A stretch of DNA of 64,000 nt, taken from contig NZ_OY764544.1 of assembly GCF_963668475.1 (NCBI RefSeq), forward strand, positions 3,533,986 through 3,597,985. The letters are read 5' to 3'. Source of the stretch: an uncultured Methanospirillum sp. (GTDB lineage Archaea > Halobacteriota > Methanomicrobia > Methanomicrobiales > Methanospirillaceae). Under the pieces are notes generated by a model. It was not told where the DNA came from. It worked only from the letters and a program-made list of their open reading frames with translations, and ran no database searches. The position numbers and the translations under genes were made by a program. Position 1 is the stretch's first letter; each line of letters begins with the position of its first letter. Below are positions 62,277 through 64,000 of the stretch, in pieces.

Positions 62277-62792
62277 ATGAGTGATACCCCACCGGAAGAG
62301 TTTAAGAATATCGAGGAACTACTGAAGAAGGTCCTTGGCCAGACACTGGGCACCGGGCAGATCCGCCCTGGTGTTATCGGTGTCAACATCATCCTTGCAG
62401 GTGGAATGCCCCCCGGCTTTCCCGGAGGATTTGGCGGAGGGGGTCCGGGACGGGATGTTGAGCATCCCGAGATAGAGGTCATAGAATGGGATGGCAGAGT
62501 GATGGCTACATGCGAGATGAAAGGTCTTGCAAATGAACATGTCAGCATCGCGTTTCAGGATAATACCCTCCACATAATTGGGTATGACGGAACCACCCGG
62601 TATCGCAGTTCGGCCGTTCTTCCTCCCGTGATTGAGTCCTCCTGCAACCGGACATTTTACAACGGTGTTCTCGAGCTGACCTGGCTGGTCAGGGATATCG
62701 AGACACCTGTCCAGACGACTGCAGAGGATGAGACCGAGATATCTGTTACAATATCAGGTGATCAGGAGAATGAAACTCCTGATCACCCATAA
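62277..62792 (+). CDS. Hsp20/alpha-crystallin-like protein with glycine-rich linker
   Basis: 171 residues from ATG 62277 (ribosome site GGAGAG at 62261; the frame extends to 62232). N-terminal helix (EEFKNIEELLKKVL), a Gly/Pro/Phe-rich stretch (GFPGGFGGGGPG), then a beta-sandwich close to the alpha-crystallin fold (VIEWDGRVMATCEMKGL, VSIAFQDNTLHIIGYDG, VLELTWLV) and an acidic tail. It fits the archaeal Hsp20-related group; a holdase role is inferred. It directly follows the Cdc48 gene and converges with a thioredoxin gene (10-bp overlap of the ends). Confidence 0.82.
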   Translation: MSDTPPEEFKNIEELLKKVLGQTLGTGQIRPGVIGVNIILAGGMPPGFPGGFGGGGPGRDVEHPEIEVIEWDGRVMATCEMKGLANEHVSIAFQDNTLHIIGYDGTTRYRSSAVLPPVIESSCNRTFYNGVLELTWLVRDIETPVQTTAEDETEISVTISGDQENETPDHP

Positions 62793-63175
62793 CCACTAAT
62801 TTCGTATTCTATTTCGGTAGACCGCAGACGGCACTCGTCACCGTTTTGCACCATCTCCTCAACCATTTTTTTCAGCATTGCAGGGAAGACTGCACCAACT
62901 CTTGTCTGGATTGGCTTACCACCGCAGAAGTAGATAAATGTCGGGGTTGCCATGACGCCATACCGCTCGGCGATCCAGCCGGACGTAAGGATATTCAGCC
63001 TGAAGAACCTGACTGATGGTGAGAACTCTCGTGCCAGTTCCTCAACATGCGGCTCCATCTGGGTGCAGTGCCTGCAGGTCGGACTGAAGAACATCACAAG
63101 AACCGGCTCGCTGTTTCTCTCTACTGCATGCTCCCACCCACGATCATCGATCTCTGAGACTTTTGTTTCTGTCAT
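62783..63175 (-). CDS. Thioredoxin-family protein
   Basis: 130 residues, cytoplasmic. The thioredoxin core VLVMFFSPTCRHCTQMEPH has a CRHC active site; the cis-Pro is in VMATPTFIYFCGGK. CRHC differs from the usual CGPC, so its redox potential may differ. The C-terminal 25 residues extend past the fold. It is encoded opposite to the Hsp20-like gene and the two 3' ends overlap by 10 bp. Confidence 0.93.
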   Translation of the reverse strand: MTETKVSEIDDRGWEHAVERNSEPVLVMFFSPTCRHCTQMEPHVEELAREFSPSVRFFRLNILTSGWIAERYGVMATPTFIYFCGGKPIQTRVGAVFPAMLKKMVEEMVQNGDECRLRSTEIEYEISGYG

Positions 63176-63228
63176 ATGATGGTGATAGAACAGGAGAACT
63201 CATAAACCTGTGTTTACCATGGTGAACG

Positions 63229-63471
63229 ATGATGGCTGATGATCATTCACCTGGCAGGGGAGTAGAGCATGAACCTGAAAAAAGCATTCCGGTGAATGTT
63301 CCGGTTCCATTCCCGCTTCTTGTAACCCTTGATGCAGCAGCCGGGTTGATGGAGATAAGCAGGGAAGAGATGATTCTGATGATTCTTACACGATGGGGCC
63401 GTGAGCAGACTCTTCCCCTGTATGGTGAGGACAAACTCTGCAGCCTGAAACCCGGGTCAGATATCTCCTGA
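63229..63471 (+). CDS. Small protein of unknown function
   Basis: 80 residues from ATG 63229 (a second ATG follows directly). A charged, flexible start (ADDHSPGRG, EHEPEKSIP) leads to a hydrophobic core (VPVPFPLLVTLDAAAGLMEI) and a helix (EEMILMILTRWG). No homologue recognised. It is kept because its codon use is like the neighbours, it fills the gap between two genes without overlap, and it ends with a normal stop before nifB. Moderate confidence that it is real. Confidence 0.5.
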   Translation: MMADDHSPGRGVEHEPEKSIPVNVPVPFPLLVTLDAAAGLMEISREEMILMILTRWGREQTLPLYGEDKLCSLKPGSDIS

Positions 63472-63563
63472 TTTCCCCTTGTATCTCTTTGGAAAACCGA
63501 ATAGTTCTGAGTTTCCTGGATGCCGCATCATAAATAGCTGAACGTCAGACGTAAGAGATACGT

Positions 63564-64000
63564 ATGCCTGATGAATCATACCGGGAAGCAGAGGTTGACG
63601 GCACCATCGTAAAATGGGATCCTGACCAGATGCGGAAGATTCAGGAGCACCCCTGCTATAGTGAGAAGGCTAGTCACACCTTTGGGAGAGCACATCTCCC
63701 GGTCGCTCCCAAATGCAATATCCAGTGTAACTATTGTGTCCGGAAGTTTGACTGTGTGAACGAGAGCAGGCCCGGGGTTACCAGCGAGATACTCAATCCT
63801 GAACAGGCACTTCAGAAGATCACTGGTATCATTGCTGAACATCCGTATATCAAGGTCGTCGGAATTGCAGGACCTGGAGATCCCCTCTTCAATGATGCAA
63901 CATTCGAGACATTCAGGCTGATCCATGAGAAATTTCCCGATCTGATCCTCTGTGTCAGCACAAACGGACTTCTGCTCCCTGACAAGATCGATCTCCTTGA
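63564..64000 (+). CDS. nifB: NifB-type radical SAM protein, N-terminal part (cut by window edge)
   Basis: The first 145 residues are in the window. The N-terminal HPCYSEKASHTFGRAHLPVA and the radical SAM cysteines in CNIQCNYCVRKFDC, followed by NESRPGVTS, are NifB hallmarks; GIAGPGDPLFN is the SAM-binding region. NifB builds the NifB-co precursor of the nitrogenase iron-molybdenum cofactor. It implies nitrogen fixation if nifHDK lie elsewhere in the genome. Whether the C-terminal NifX-like domain exists cannot be seen. Confidence 0.93.
   Translation, partial: MPDESYREAEVDGTIVKWDPDQMRKIQEHPCYSEKASHTFGRAHLPVAPKCNIQCNYCVRKFDCVNESRPGVTSEILNPEQALQKITGIIAEHPYIKVVGIAGPGDPLFNDATFETFRLIHEKFPDLILCVSTNGLLLPDKIDLL

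Noticed and set aside
1..64000. tRNA or rRNA genes
   Set aside because: The noncoding gaps were scanned by eye for the T-loop and acceptor pattern and for rRNA; none was found, though a covariance search would be more sensitive.

Overview
The window is a chromosomal segment of a methanogenic archaeon, most likely of the order Methanomicrobiales (Methanospirillum/Methanoregula-like). The evidence is a coenzyme F420 glutamyl ligase (cofE), an archaeal proteasome beta subunit next to the beta-CASP/KH termination nuclease FttA/aCPSF1, a Sec61-beta gene, two Cdc48-type AAA ATPases, the methanogen families DUF2193 and DUF2180, AqpM-like aquaporin, archaeal triosephosphate isomerase, NikR, TATA-box promoters (several placed for leaderless transcripts) and a NifB-type radical SAM gene at the right edge. 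Genus is inference; no rRNA or tRNA gene was seen.

Layout. 1-11 kb: the end of an ABC-2 permease, secreted proteins (a small 'MEAR-motif' protein, an M13 metallopeptidase, a thioredoxin-fold protein), a degenerate sensor kinase, a receiver-kinase, a glycosyltransferase, and a two-gene unit of an HTH-FHA regulator with a membrane Ser/Thr kinase. 11-23 kb (all minus strand): ppdK, a CARDB-CAP secreted protein, the bacterial-type resolvasome operon ruvC-ruvA-ruvB, polyphosphate kinase, a second MEAR-motif protein, a membrane protein, an EndoIII-like glycosylase and a zinc-ribbon protein. 23-33 kb (mostly plus): cofE, Sec61-beta (53 aa), an amidohydrolase, UspA, a four-CBS protein, psmB, fttA, an MFS transporter, a methyltransferase, nikR and a TPR protein. 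33-45 kb: an orphan DNA methyltransferase diverging from a sensor kinase / response regulator / CheB-esterase operon, cbiO-cbiQ metal transport, a long noncoding region with a striking dyad of TTGCGGAA motifs, a receiver-PAS-kinase, and a degenerate chemoreceptor. 45-53 kb: an HxlR/nitroreductase redox locus, an iron-sulfur flavoprotein, a ferredoxin-like protein, tpiA, a receiver-GAF-PAS protein, a LOG-like protein, and a DUF47-PiT phosphate transporter pair. 53-64 kb: DUF2193-DUF2180-aquaporin, 5-formyl-THF cyclo-ligase, two Cdc48 paralogues with an Hsp20-like protein and a thioredoxin (a proteostasis block), and the start of nifB.

Themes. Signal transduction is unusually dense: three kinases share the same H-box, and two further sensor genes (a kinase and a chemoreceptor) each carry three inactivating lesions. 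Phosphorus handling appears three times (ppk, DUF47-PiT, ppdK as the PEP/pyruvate/phosphate node). The most interesting unexplained element is noncoding: bases 39,544-39,950 hold ten TGCGG/CCGCA cores, helically spaced and mirrored around one axis near 39,752, with a 24-bp inverted repeat and an AT-rich stretch. It resembles a replication-initiator or multi-site regulator binding array.
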